Origin: Lineus longissimus
Taxonomy: Eukaryota > Nemertea > Pilidiophora > Heteronemertea > Lineidae
Length of the DNA: 64,000 nucleotides
NCBI RefSeq assembly: GCF_910592395.1
Contig: NC_088324.1
Span: 8,582,953-8,646,952, forward strand
Reading direction: 5' to 3'
Both the position numbers and the translations under genes were made by a program. The notes beneath the pieces were generated by a model. It was not told where the DNA came from and did not search any database. It was given only the letters and a program-made list of their open reading frames with translations. Numbering within the stretch: position 1 is the stretch's first letter; the number at the start of each line of letters is the position of its first letter. Below are positions 43,901-55,131 of this stretch, one piece after another.

Positions 43901-44928
43901 CGAAATAAGACAGTTACAGATATGTATCAGTTTTCCTCTATCATAGATTATTATATTATACAGTAGAACCTCCCTATTAAGGACACCATCGGAACTGACA
44001 AGTACTGTCCTTAATAGAGAGGTGTCCTGATTAGAGAGGTCAAATTGAATGGAAACAGCCAATTTGGGACCAAAACTGGTGTCCTTAATAGAGAGGTTCT
44101 CCTGGATAGAGAGGTGTCCTTAATAGAGAGGTTCTACTGTATTATTATACAGTGGAACCTCCCTTAGCGGACACCTCTCTATTAAGGACAACCTCTCAAT
44201 AAAGGACATTAGTTTTGGTCCAAAATGGGTTGTTTCCATTCAATTTCACCTCTCGATTAAGGACAGCAGTTGTCAGTCCCGTGGGTATCCTTACTACTGT
44301 ATATACACTTGATTGGGAGCATCGTTTGCGAGGAAGTCACTACGTCTATGCCACCTTGCAGCATGAAAAAGTCAATTTCTGATAGTGATATGTGATAAAA
44401 CGTAAAGACGTGACTCGCCTCGGTTTGGGCAGCGCTGGAAGGTAGTTAATGCTGTACAATAGTGAATAGTCAATCACTATAACTTATATTAAGCAAAATA
44501 CTTAGTCTAGTGTAGTCCTACTTAATACTAACTAATAGTCTTAATCACTTAACAAAACTACAAACAATAAACCGTCATGATGCATGACTCGGCAGTTTCT
44601 GAACCAAGCAACCACATCTGCATGACTTGCATAGATTATCCAAATAAATAGGGCAAATCAAATGTTTCTTGGAAAAGTGCCACTGTACATTAATCAATGC
44701 ACTACGAAGCACAGGCAATCCCTATCCAAAAACAACTTTTACACACCACTTTTCAGGAGGCTCCAAAACTTTTGTCATGGCCTGAATTTAATCAAAATTG
44801 ATATGATTACGTACCTCTTCAGTAGGACCTTGAGAAGGCTTTTGTTTAAGGATGTTCCAGTTCACAATATTACCAGAATGAATGGAAATAGTGGAAGCTT
44901 TCGGGAAAACAGGTATCTCAGCAGCCAT
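40965..44928 (-). CDS. GCLM: Glutamate-cysteine ligase modifier (regulatory) subunit, GCLM
   Basis: GCLM binds the catalytic subunit GCLC in the cytosol and raises its affinity for glutamate and resistance to glutathione feedback in the first step of glutathione synthesis. I assembled six coding exons, all with GT/AG junctions and matching phases: 44928-44815 (ATG at 44928), 43860-43713, 43385-43329, 42383-42178, 41435-41321, 41143-40965 (TAG). Total 819 bp, 272 residues, against about 274 in vertebrates. Diagnostic stretches are GNIVNWN near residue 20, the EQLHDWAQ motif followed by QVNLASCCVMPPDL (about 170-195), IQLLTHNDPK (about 203-213) and the C-terminal RYSCVIKGRGVIRSKGYI. The fold is aldo-keto-reductase-like. 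MITEs and SINE-like units sit in introns. No lesion is seen. Confidence 0.95.
41197..41268 (+). repeat. tRNA-like SINE fragment in GCLM intron 5
   Basis: An A-box-like ATGGCACAACG and a B-box-like GGTTTGATAC (41245-41254), about 40 bases apart, resemble an internal pol III promoter. It does not fold cleanly into a tRNA by eye, so a tRNA-derived SINE is more likely. Confidence 0.45.
41918..41990 (-). repeat. tRNA-derived SINE in GCLM intron 4
   Basis: On the minus strand, A-box TAGCCTAGTGG (41977-41967) and B-box-like GGTTCAATAC (41932-41923) are spaced as in tRNA genes. It is related in sequence to the unit at 48366-48440 on the other strand. Confidence 0.6.
42466..42644. mobile_element. 179-bp pogo-like MITE with TA target duplication
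   Basis: CAGTAGAACCTCTCTATTAA at the left and its complement at the right (about 27 bp, one mismatch) are flanked by TA at 42464-42465 and 42645-42646. The CAGTRRAACC end and TA target are characteristic of pogo/Tigger-derived elements. It is noncoding and lies in GCLM intron 3. Confidence 0.85.
43590..43682 (+). repeat. Dispersed 93-bp repeat (copy 1)
   Basis: The block from CATCCTCTTGC to GAAATGGCCTGATA recurs at 46765-46856 with about 90 percent identity. It contains CAGGGCCTACAAC and TACGCATGTTTCCGAG. It is probably a fragment of a SINE or other dispersed repeat in GCLM intron 2. Confidence 0.7.
43961..44138. mobile_element. 178-bp pogo-like MITE, opposite orientation
   Basis: It is the same family as 42466-42644 but reversed: left end CAGTAGAACCTCCC, right end AGGTTCTACTG, TA at 43959-43960 and 44139-44140. 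It lies in GCLM intron 1. Confidence 0.85.
44149..44299. mobile_element. 151-bp pogo-like MITE, adjacent copy
   Basis: It starts CAGTGGAACCTCCC and ends with an imperfect complement TACTACTG; TA at 44147-44148 and 44300-44301. It is only 10 bp from the previous element and more diverged. Confidence 0.78.
44584..44594 (+). promoter_or_regulatory. Antioxidant-response-element-like site in GCLM intron 1
   Basis: ATGACTCGGCA matches the RTGACnnnGC core bound by Nrf2/CNC-small Maf dimers. It lies about 330 bases inside the gene from the start codon. In vertebrates GCLM is a classical Nrf2 target; functional use here is inference from one motif. Confidence 0.4.
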
Positions 44929-45360
44929 TGTTGTGGTTGTCGTTACGGTGATTCCACCTGAACCGGTATTCCACCTGAACCGGTTGGTTCTCCAAAGCCT
45001 GCCTTAAAGACAGACTATGTTCCTCAGGTCCTGCTTTTGATCACAGCTTCCAGCTACATGTATATCTAAAGGAGGAATCTGCGGCTGCAAAAACTACCCT
45101 GGTTCGGTCCTGGACACACTGATGCCTGATTTGAAGGGTGGTCAGTGAGGCAATTGTATCGTGAATAATCATGGACAGCAGCGTTAATTGAACAACATTT
45201 GTACAAACAGCTATCACAACAAATTAAACACATACATGGATTTCCTGGGTTGGTATTTTTTTAAGGGGGGAGGTTGTGGAAACTTTCTGATTTGTTGATT
45301 TATTGAAAGGCTGAAGTTGCACTGGTTTCCTGCAGATTCCTTAGGAAAAATGTGTCTCAT

Positions 45361-45530
45361 TTTCACCATGGTAAATCCACCATTCACCATGGTAAACTGA
45401 CAGTACCTCACCAAGGTGAGTTGGGGGTGGTGGAATACTTCACCATAGTGAACATGGTATAATCTACAATCGCCATGGCGAGCATGGTAAACTCTGATTT
45501 CACCATGGTGAACGCTGAATGGTGAATCTG
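45361..45530. repeat. Cluster of six CACCATGGTG-type palindromes
   Basis: Six near-palindromes of 10-14 bp (TTCACCATGGTAAA twice, CTCACCAAGGTGAG, TTCACCATAGTGAA, CGCCATGGCG, TTCACCATGGTGAA) occur at roughly 22-31-bp spacing about 0.5 kb upstream of the GCLM start. The changes in several preserve the dyad symmetry (CGCC with GGCG). Confidence 0.75.
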
Positions 45531-46267
45531 AGATCTTTTTCATAACGGATACCAGATGCAACTTAGGCCCTTGTACACCCAGATCTCCAGTGTCTATTCA
45601 TTATCAATGTAATGATTGAGACTTCTCCGTCTGAAAGCAAAAGTTAGGCTACCACACTGAGCGAACAACAGACAATAATATAAAAGGATCATTCAACTGA
45701 AAAATCATTTTCTTACAAATGTTCAATCTGTACAGGACACAATGTACACAACACAGGTATTTACAAACCTCTTTACTTCTCATCTGGTAACTCCCTTTCC
45801 CCAATTAAAGGCCAATGCCGTTCGAGCTCATTGTTTTTTTCTTGTGGCTCAGGTAAATAGAAATAATTAAAACAATGCTGAAGGAGATTTACTAAAACCT
45901 GGCATAAAGGTATTTGTTTATAAGTCCACACAGTGGCACCATTGAAATTAATATGCCCTACATATGGTAATTACACGATGGGGAATTTTCAAATTTGGAC
46001 TAACGGAGAATAACTTTATAACACTAGTAAATTTCCCAAACATATATAATTGCGGTAATTGACCAGTGGATTATTCAAGATGTCCTTATAATGATTTATT
46101 GCATTGGAATAACTTGCGACACATTTTCATTTTAAACACTCTCACATGAGCGTAGCCAGAGGGGGGTTACAAATGACACCTGCTTGGAAAAAAAATACGT
46201 GAAAATTGACCAAGAAATGCCTTTGTTTTCTTAATTGATCAAGAATTGGCCTTCGTCAAAACAACTA

Positions 46268-46610
46268 CCCTCCAGGAAGTCCTTGCTACACCTCTGGAAA
46301 TGCTTAAATACTCAAATAGGTCCCATTTGAACAGAACACTTGTAGAAATCTTGGCTACACCTAGGTCTCATTTGGGTGCACACTGGCTACAACTACTTAC
46401 TAGGTCTCCTTTGAACAATACACTACACTACTGGAACTCCTGGCACACCTAGGTCTCATTCAAACTGTACACTTCTGGAAATCCCAGCCACACCTAGGTC
46501 TAACTTTGAACTGCACACTTGGGAATGTCCTGGCTACACCTAGGTCTCATTTAATCTGTACACCGCTAGAATCTTGCCTCACTACAGGTACCTTTTGAAC
46601 TGTTCCCTCT
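46268..46610 (+). repeat. Degenerate tandem repeat of about 60 bp, around six units
   Basis: Units centre on CTGGCTACACCTAGGTCTCATTT followed by AACTGTACACTT-like sequence and a GGAAATC phrase. Identity between units is moderate. Confidence 0.75.
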
Positions 46611-46764
46611 TAAAGCTTTTGTCATTTATGCTCACTATAAAACACTACATGCACAAGGCCATGATGGGTACGAGTGTGTAAAAAAACTACCTAACATCAG
46701 AAAACTAAACAACTATTCACTGCAGAGTGTGACAGTGATCCACATTAGAAATCATGAGACCTAT

Positions 46765-46856
46765 CATCCTCTTGCAAACAGGGCCTACAACACGATTTCC
46801 CCTTACGCATGTTTCCGAGGGAGTAAGTATGTATCGAGTGAAATGGCCGGATATTT
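46765..46856 (+). repeat. Dispersed 93-bp repeat (copy 2)
   Basis: This is the second copy of the block at 43590-43682, in the same orientation. Confidence 0.7.
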
Positions 46857-47656
46857 TCAGAATGGAGACCTTTTTTTTTCGATCTACAAACTACTCTGTC
46901 ATTCATAATATCACAAATCTTAAAGGGAGACTATACGCTGGGGCGAGGTAGGTCAGATTAAGTTACACAAAGTCACTAATTGGGGTCTCTCTTATCTCTT
47001 AATACATCAAATCTGTTCAAGCTTGTGAGAGAAATATAACTCTTCCTGAATAAAACGCAACACATGCCCCAAACTGTGTACCTATACTACAGAGTAACCT
47101 GAAGACCACTCATTTGACCCCCCAGCATCTGCCTATAAATCCCCCCTAAAAAAAATCAATGAGGGTCAAAGTCACACATATACATGTCTCAGTCTTATAA
47201 TCATTCTTGCATATCCCATTTCTATTTCCTCAGTTTCATTTCCAGAAAGATCACTGCCATTTCTCTTAATCACCTTGAGCAAAACACTTAACCTGAAATT
47301 GCTTTGGTCTTCAAACGAGTCGTAAAAACTGAAGTTATTTGTACCTGGTGCGTGTACAAGGGTGAATGAAAGACCCCATATTAGTGGGCAGTAGATTGCT
47401 ATTCGTAAATGATGTGCAACTTCTATATTATCTTGTGCTACCCCTCTTACCCCTCTGTACATTCATGTCAAAATATGCAGCCAATCTCCTGCTAAAACAC
47501 CTCCACAGCCATTACAAACCCCTCCCCCACACACACGCACACACATGTAGTTTCATTTTCGGTGGAACAGGCGAAGCATCTTCGATAAATATCACATCGT
47601 CATTAAAATTGGTCATGAATGCGAGTATCTCTATCACCACTAGGTGGCAACGTCGG

Positions 47657-50600
47657 TCAACTCGATAATCGTTCCTCGGCGATTTGACTGCGTTCTCGAG
47701 CGATGGCGATTATGTCGTCCGCTAATTCTGGAATAGTCGTGAAGCGCACTTTGTCGAAGTTGAAGATATCTTTGATAAACTCTAGCACCTGGTCCTGTAG
47801 ATGGGAAAAAGAATCATACACTGCTTATCAAATATCATAGAGGTTTGAGTAGAGACAAGTTTTTTGTTGCTGCTTGTCCAAGGAGTAAGACTGTCATGAC
47901 TGACGTTGTGTCAGATCAGTGAGAGTACCCTTGGTGTGTCTGTACTCCAACTGGTTGGTGAGACATCCCTGGTCCCTTTTGACATCACCCGGGTTGATTG
48001 AGAAGCCCTGGTGTGGTTGTGAAGGGAAGGGCTGGGGACGGCAGCGTTGCACTTGAGTGACTTGCTGGAGTTGGACGTTGTACAAGAAGTGGGTAAAAGA
48101 GCTATACTGCACGCAGAATGAAAAGGTGAGCTGAGCAGAGAGAACCCTGCCCTGATCAGGATCAGTTAGACACCCACCTTGAAGAATTGGCACATTTCGT
48201 TGAGGTGGACGACAGGTCCAAGGAAGCCCCACGCTAACACTGGACTCACGTGTTCTGATATGGCATAGAAATGAGCAATAAAACCATCTGGAATCTGAAG
48301 TGGAAAAATTCGTTTTCCGAAATAAGGAAGTGGAGGTTTGATATTGCCCTGTAGATGAAAGTGCCTCAAAGCCTAGTGGTTAACACTGCGGGTTAACACT
48401 GCGGGTTACCACGCAATAGGGCCTGGGTTCAATCCTGATCACATTTCAGATACAAGTAGTTCCCATACCTGAAGTTCTGGAAACGGTGTCAGGCATGAAG
48501 AAGGCTCTGTTAAAAGAGCTCATGAGTTCATGATACAGGCTGCCTTACCTGTTGGGGGATGGGTTGTATAAATTCATGAAGGGGCAGAAGTTGTAATGAA
48601 AAACTTACACGAAGCAGTCTCCTTTTTGCTTTTAAGACTGACCAAACAGCAGTTGCGAGGGCCTGAAATATTGAAGGGCATCAGTAAAGAAGACATTTTA
48701 ATTTGAGGATTATTCTAATTCCTGTCAATAATCTGTGTTGGACATGCCGGATAATGGTGCCTTAAAACCTTTAATTTTTTGGTATCCAGTTATTCCAACT
48801 TTCTTTGGACCACCTTATACTGGTGTCCATCCTCTCCACCTCTTCAAAGACCATGCACACAAACTGCTTCAGCCATGTGCGTGCACTGCAGGAAACTCCC
48901 ACCAACACTGTGAATGGGGAAACACATAGACAATATACCACCAGTACGGGTCAGATCAGGCTAGGATGTACGGGTTGCCTGGAGGTTTATCGCTGGTAGC
49001 CTCTGTACCAGTTCACGTGTTTAGGTCAGGCTCAGTTCACAACAGAACAGGTGATACCAGGCCACATGTAGGTTGCCACTGGTATCCTGTAAACGGGTGC
49101 CAAATGTCTCAGGAGGATGGGGGGGGGGGGGGAGACAGGCCTTATTAGCCCTGGCAGGCAACCAGTCCAGGAGAAGGACAACTCCGATCTGAAACCCAGG
49201 CAGTAATTGCCCATAAAAGTCCACTGAAGTCGGCAGCGTCCAGCCCTTGTGGTGTGGCTTGAAATCGGGACCCTACTCACATATGACACTTTGGTTGAAT
49301 AACTAGACGAACAGGATGAAGAAGATACCACCATCACATGAGAAATTGAGCTTTAATGACATGTATAAAAAAGAGGTAAAAGAGTACTCACCGTTTCCTT
49401 AAAACCGTTCGATAGCCACCTATTCTGAACAACGGTGGTGACCGACGACGGTGGGCTCTCCAGGTCGTCAAATGCATCCATTAGAATAAAGTCTAAGACA
49501 ATATCGTAGAAGGACAGCACTTTGATCTGTAAGGCCAAACAAATGTGATTGTTAGTTTCATGTCAAGGACTGCATGTCCTACATTGTATATTTACCAAAT
49601 ATATAGTGAGGGCACTCGGACATCTTTTTGTCCATTGAAGTGTAATTTTTGCTCGAGGCCAGAGGTCAAGTGTGTGCAAAGTTGATGCATTGTTTGACTG
49701 ACGTGCTGTGATCTCAGTTTGTTGACAGTAATTATGATCGCCTGGGGGAGGCTGGCCTCCCTAGCCTTGTTTGGTAACTAGAAGAAGGAAAAACTACAAA
49801 AAACAAACCCGGGTAGAAGACAAGACATCTAGGATCTTGGTGGTTAAAAAGTAATTAGGAAGTCAAACACCTCCCAAGAAGAAGAAGTTGTTTTCTACCA
49901 TGCTGCTTGGGGAACCAGTCTGATGGCCCCTGGTGCAGCCTGGTGGATTTCTGGTGGCACCTGGTTCAGATTGGTGCCCCATCAGGCTGATTGTAGAAGT
50001 TGGAAAGCCCTGGCACTTTGACTCACCCCTCTTCCTCGCAGTTCCTCCTCCATCATTTGCCAACTTTCCTTCTTTTTCACGAAATTGATCATCTCGTCAA
50101 ACCCCTCCTGGAAATCCACAGGATCCTGCAAAGGAAAGGAAGGTGGTAATCAGATTGAGATTCAAATTTGTAGAACACATGGTCACTATGTAGTGTTGTC
50201 CACTACGTCAAATGCATTGCACCTTATTTTAGTCTGGTTGGTCCCGGATTCCAACACCACACTGGCGCTCCTCTGTACTAAAACTGTGACCGGATGGTGC
50301 CAAATTGAGTCAGAATTGTATTTTTTGCTACAAATTTTAAAAAAAGCGTAACATACCCTTTCAGCTTTAATGAGCACATAAGAGATGAGCCGTCGACCCA
50401 TTTGGACGAACCATTCCAGTATCGTTTCATCTCGGAACAATTCTTCAAACGCAAAGCGTAGACAGTGTAACTTGCCGAGAAACTCGCTGTCGGATTCGCA
50501 GCCAACAAGTCTAGTCCTGGAAAAAGAAGAAAAAGAGGTGCGAAATTCTTAATTCTTCTTTGAATCTACTCAGATCAGCATACAGTCAAATACTGTTCAC

Positions 50601-53600
50601 CAAAATATTTCGTTCCCGTTTATTATCGTAAAAATTTCTGAAAATTTGCTTAGTTCTTTTCAGCAGAAGCACTGCCGACATCAACACTGTATTATGGATG
50701 ATGCAAGACGTTTAAACAAGATGAAACTTTGGCAGAGAAATGGCCGAGCCCCTCTCCCAGATGAAAAAAAATTCATCTCGAAAGGCATCATGATTGGGAG
50801 AAACGAACTGGCCTACTTACTAGTCTTCGAGAAGGAAAACTCTGATACAAAACCAGGGCTCGCGATAACCCTAAAAAGTGTCTCTTGAAGCCTGAAACTT
50901 GGCCCAGGACCCTAAATTTTCAAAGTATGAACTTAAAAACCTGTGGCAGGACTCCCAAGATCTTGCCAAAACATTGGTTTTACTCCTGATCAAGAAAGTC
51001 TAGCGCAAGCCCTGAAAACCTGACCCGTATGCACTGCTCGACAACATGGACCAAAATCCATACCTCAGTATGCACTGCTCGACAACATGGACCAAAATCC
51101 ATACCTCAGTATGCACTGCTCGACAACATAGACCAAAATCCATACCTCAGTATGCACTGCTCGACAACATGGACCAAAATCCATACCTCAGTATGCACTG
51201 CTCGACAACATGGACCAAAATCCATACCTCAGTATGCACTGCTCGACAACATGGACCAAAATCCTTACCTCAAAGACCTGCACGGTATGCTCCCATGTTT
51301 CAGTTCCAGGAGTGCTGCTTCATACAAGAATAAACTCTGATGTTTATTGGTCTGCTGTTCTAAGTCGGTCAGGTCTGCCATCTATAAGAGGGAAAAATAA
51401 ACCGTGATGAAGACAGCCTTGGGCTAACTATCAAACTGCAACGCGTAACATTTAGATTACGTTTCAAGCCCTCAAATACGCAAAACGTACCTCCGACGCA
51501 GAGACGAACGAATCCTGATCGCTGTCTGTTTCGCCCTCCGTGATCCGCCTATCCCGTTCGTAGTAGCGGTCCATCTCAGACAGCGCTACCATGGCAGAAT
51601 CGAGGGCGGCCGTGCTTGCTTGTCGATATAAACGCCGCTCATACTCCTCCTGTATTTGACATGCTCTGTCTATCAAGTTTTCGAGTTGGTATTTTAGATC
51701 CGATGCTGCGTCCTAAAAATAAGATAATACGATTTTGTCTCTAAACTTCTCTCGAATGTCATCCAACTGTCATCTACCTACAGCAAGGAAGCCAGACGTC
51801 TGTGGTGTATCTAGATATTTTCTATCTAACTGGATTTAGAAAACACCACGCCCATTCTACCGTCGAAGATAAAGTGTTTGATATCGCCAGCTCCATGAGA
51901 GCGGAGCTTACATTAGCACATCTGAACACTTTCGTTCTTTACACCCGTCTAGCTTTTTTGGTAAACAACACAGCTCAATTGGGGACACATGATAATAAGT
52001 TTCATTGTAAAATAGCTAGCATTACCCAATCTTAGGGACGAGGTCTGCACTGAATTTAGTGCAGTGTGGCCATCTCGTTTTTTTTAGGTGTAACCAACCA
52101 AAGAGTTATAGGGACTGTGGTTGAACAATAGAACTCGGGAGAAATTTACCAGTGCGGATAACTGCGGGCTAGTACGTGTAGTATGCGAGGTACGAACACG
52201 GTATACAACGCGTGTGGTAGAGAAAGAGTTAAGGTCAGATTGATAATAGTTTGCATGAACTTACACCATCTGGCTCTGTTGGTTCTATTCTATTCAGGGC
52301 ATCTTCCCAGTGGTGGACAGCAGTATTGATTGAATCTAGACCTGCAAACAAAAGGGCAAGTTACTATACCCATGGCTTTTCATGTCAAGAGGAGGAGACT
52401 TCTAATTATTTCTAAGTCACTGTCCAAATTAAACTCGCCCAATACTTACCTAATTGACACAAATGTTGGGGACTGAGATTGGAGGTGTCCCGTGTTACAG
52501 TGGAAGTGCTCCCTGTGCTGCCGACAGAGCATGCATCTCCTTGTAGGCTGAGAGGCCGACTGAACACACCGGGACTGCTCTGGTGCGAGTGCAGCGCACT
52601 GGGAATATCTGCAAAGTGAACGGGGAAATCATGGGATAACTGCAAAAAGTACCTGGCAATTAGACTGCCAAGCATTTCAGGAGACGTTTCTAGACTTCAC
52701 CGGAAAGATAATGTGTCAATCTAGTGACATATACAGTGGAACCCCGGTAACACGACCTCCCAAGGGACTAAGCCGAAGTGGTCGTGTTACCGGGGTGGTC
52801 GCGTTATTGAATTTAAGAATCATAAGTAGGTTTTCCCGCCAAAACATCGTCCTAGCAGATATGCTGTGTGTACATTGACATGCATTAATGACTACGCCAC
52901 CGGGTGATTCGATAATTTGTGTGTATATCACGAATAAAAAATCATTTTCTTGAGTGTTTTGCGTTTAATTTACAACTTATGTAAATGAGTAAATAAACTG
53001 ACGAGAGCTAATTAGACCAAACATTACATTAAAACTTGAGCATGCTAATTAGAGCAAGCATGTCATTCACACCATCGGCAGCTGCCCTTCTTGATGTCAA
53101 GCTAATATTCCCGCTAACATTGAGAGAGGTGATGTGAGAAGATGTTGAGAATTATTCCTGATGTCTTCCTGCTTTAACTTCAGCCAATTTGAACTGGTAC
53201 TGATTAAATCATCTTTTTAAAAACGTATTTTATCAATATTACGACGTAGTAAGCATTCTTTACTTTGAGTATCGGTACTCTTACTAATCAACATAATTTA
53301 TTTGTCCTAAAAACTACGTGTGCATGCCTCTTGACATCATTTAATACTAAATGATGAAAAACAAACCGTGAGTCGAAAAGAAAGTTTATTCTTTATTTTA
53401 TTTGCGCTTACATTTGATCAAACTCACTTACACATCATTTATTTACATATGGATTCCCATGGTCATTGTGTTCGAGGTGCTAACTATCAACACGGATTTG
53501 CGAGAAGGTGCCAATTGATACGATGCGGTCATGGTTGATTAGGGCAATTAGGCCTCATGGTCGCGTTAGCGGGGTTAATTTGCAGTTTGGGACCGACCAA

Positions 53601-54190
53601 GCTGGTGGTCGCGGTCTGGGTACCGGGGTGGTCGTGTTAGCGAGGGCCAGTTAATGAGAATTAGAGAGAAAACCATTCGGGACCGGAGAATTTTGGTCGT
53701 GTTCGCGGGGTGGTCGCGTTACTGAGGTGGTCGCCGACCGGGGTTCCACTGTAAATTGCTCTGTTAAGACCGCCAAATACTTTTAGTTTTATGTCAAGAT
53801 GGTTGACACAACTTATTCAACATTGAGGAAATAGGTTCGTTGGTGGGCCTGCCATCCAAGGAGTTAAGTGGTGTGGCCGAATAGTCCAAAGCAAATTCCC
53901 TCTGTAGGGGTAAATTTGGTGGCAAAAACAGTAACCCAATGCAGCATCCCAGAATACTGACCTCCATTTGGGCTTCTTAGAGCAGGGCTACTCCTACTGG
54001 CCTGACTGGTCCCCCGACTGACCGTCCGACTTCGATTTACAGATGAAGCAACAGATGGTTCCACCTTTGGCAAGCTCTTCCGTGGCGATCTCGGCTTTCT
54101 TCTTCTTAGGTAGGCGGCCAGGATTCCTATGAGCGTCACCCCGAGGGTGATGCCCAGGATGGTAGCCTTGGCAGGGTTGTTTAGGGGCAT
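47657..54190 (-). CDS. MIGA: Mitoguardin (MIGA/FAM73 family), outer mitochondrial membrane fusion and lipid-contact protein
   Basis: Mitoguardins sit in the outer mitochondrial membrane, promote mitochondrial fusion and tether mitochondria to ER or lipid droplets through VAP proteins. Eleven coding exons with agreeing phases: 54190-53962 (ATG), 52608-52450, 52341-52265, 51712-51491, 51381-51269, 50516-50357, 50125-50027, 49526-49392, 48662-48609, 48294-48178, 47794-47657 (TGA). Total 1503 bp, 500 residues, close to the insect protein and shorter than vertebrate MIGA1/2. A transmembrane helix lies at residues 9-27, then an Arg-rich and Ser-rich linker. A phospho-FFAT-like acidic stretch, DSDQDSFVSASE (about 218-229), would bind VAP. 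The conserved C-terminal domain follows, with FLGKLHCLRFAFEELF, LDFILMDAFDDLE and SPVLAWGFLGP. A 3' splice site at 54219 suggests an upstream 5' UTR exon. Confidence 0.93.
48366..48440 (+). repeat. tRNA-derived SINE in MIGA intron
   Basis: A-box-like GCCTAGTGGTTAACAC and a B-box GGTTCAATCC at 48426-48435. The passage GGGTTAACACTGC is duplicated between the boxes. It is related to 41918-41990 (minus). Confidence 0.65.
50854..51014. mobile_element. MITE with CAGGGCTCG / AGCCCTG ends (second copy)
   Basis: It aligns with 24214-24384 along its length, with AAACTTGGCC, AGGACTCC and AAAGTCTAGC landmarks. AAAAC on both sides may be a target duplication. It directly borders the 41-bp minisatellite. 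Confidence 0.65.
51027..51270 (-). repeat. 41-bp minisatellite multiplying a MIGA splice donor
   Basis: Six units with a period of 41 bp start GTATGCACTGCTCG at 51027, 51068, 51109, 51150, 51191 and 51232 and end at the exon boundary. On the minus strand the real donor (TTTGAG then GTAAGG, GT at 51268-51267) is followed by five copies of TGAG-GTATGG at 41-nt steps (GT at 51227, 51186, 51145, 51104, 51063). Confidence 0.88.
52734..53751. mobile_element. 1.02-kb nonautonomous pogo/Tigger-like DNA transposon
   Basis: CAGTGGAACCCCGGT at the left and its exact complement at the right, flanked by TA at 52732-52733 and 53752-53753. Subterminal phrases GGTCGTGTTACCGGGG and GGTCGCGTTA repeat near both ends, probably transposase binding sites. 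No transposase frame is present. It lies in MIGA intron 1 between exons 53962 and 52608. Confidence 0.88.
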
Positions 54191-55131
54191 GGTTGTTGCT
54201 CAGGTGCGAGTACAGGATCCTATAAAAAGTATATTCGCTCTATTAGAAAACCTTTTTGCGGTGTGTTGGAGTATTGGAAGTGTTCAAGTCATATGGACAG
54301 ATTTGACCAATCAACAACACTGTAGTGTAAGCTCATTTCCACTTCCAGGTGGAAGCTCAATTCAGTGCACAGTACTTGGTATGAATTCATTGCTCTGTGG
54401 ATGTTCTGGATGACGGGTGGCCCATCAGTCATCAACAGACTTGGGTCGGCCAACATTCCCTACAGCCCGCAGGCAGACATGGCAGATGGCACAAGGCCTA
54501 CATATACATACATGTATTATGTAACCAAGCACTGTAAGTGTACACTTCATGGAATTGACTTGGCCACACCTTATCTTGGCCACATCTTAAATATGTGCAC
54601 AGTTTCAGCATGCATTTTACACGCAGACCAGAGCAGGCCTTCAACAACATTTAACAAGGATGAGTAGCATGCATGCACGAGGTCAGAGTGTGATGCCTGA
54701 GTGATGGGCTTTTTGGGAGTCAGTCAAGGACATATGACAATGTTTGATTACACCTCAAATAAGCAACTGATCATGATGAATTTTTCACCGAATGTTCTAT
54801 AAAACATACTTTATTCAATTAATAGGCTGTCAAAAGAAACAATCCACAGAATTATTGATTAATTCATGAATTAAATAGTGGAATTGACATTTTTTGCACA
54901 TTTTCAAAGGTGCTGACCTCTGCCGGCCACAGGCAATATTATGGATAGTTGATATTCAAAGTCGATGCGGATAATAATAAAAAATTGAAATGTCCTAGGT
55001 AAAACCTAAAAAAGTGTCAAAAATGTTAGGTAAGATACTCATATGACGTATTTTATGAACTATTTATTTTTTAAAGCGTTAGATTGTAAGTTTTGAAAAA
55101 TAATCATCAATCGTGAAAATCAATGTACAAA
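54191..55131. promoter_or_regulatory. Shared head-to-head promoter region of MIGA and TLS1
   Basis: There are 941 bp between the two start codons, with the genes transcribed away from each other. The left part probably carries the MIGA 5' UTR intron (3' splice site at 54219 on the minus strand). A TGACGTAT CRE-like word lies at about 55044. No coding frame of note is seen. Confidence 0.6.

Larger units (their letters stand above)
44929..47656 (-). other. Intergenic: GCLM promoter side, MIGA 3' side
   Basis: The 5' UTR and promoter of GCLM must begin just right of 44928. The stretch contains a cluster of CACCATGGTG-type palindromes, a degenerate tandem repeat of about 60 bp (46268-46610) and the second copy of the 93-bp dispersed repeat. 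Part of 46860-47656 is probably MIGA 3' UTR. Confidence 0.5.

Noticed and set aside
51027-51270. CRISPR-like spacing of repeats
   Set aside because: Units are contiguous tandem copies with no unique spacers, in an animal nuclear gene.
51029-51407. Repetitive plus-strand frames (MHCSTTWTK type)
   Set aside because: They are translations of the 41-bp minisatellite and antisense to a MIGA exon.
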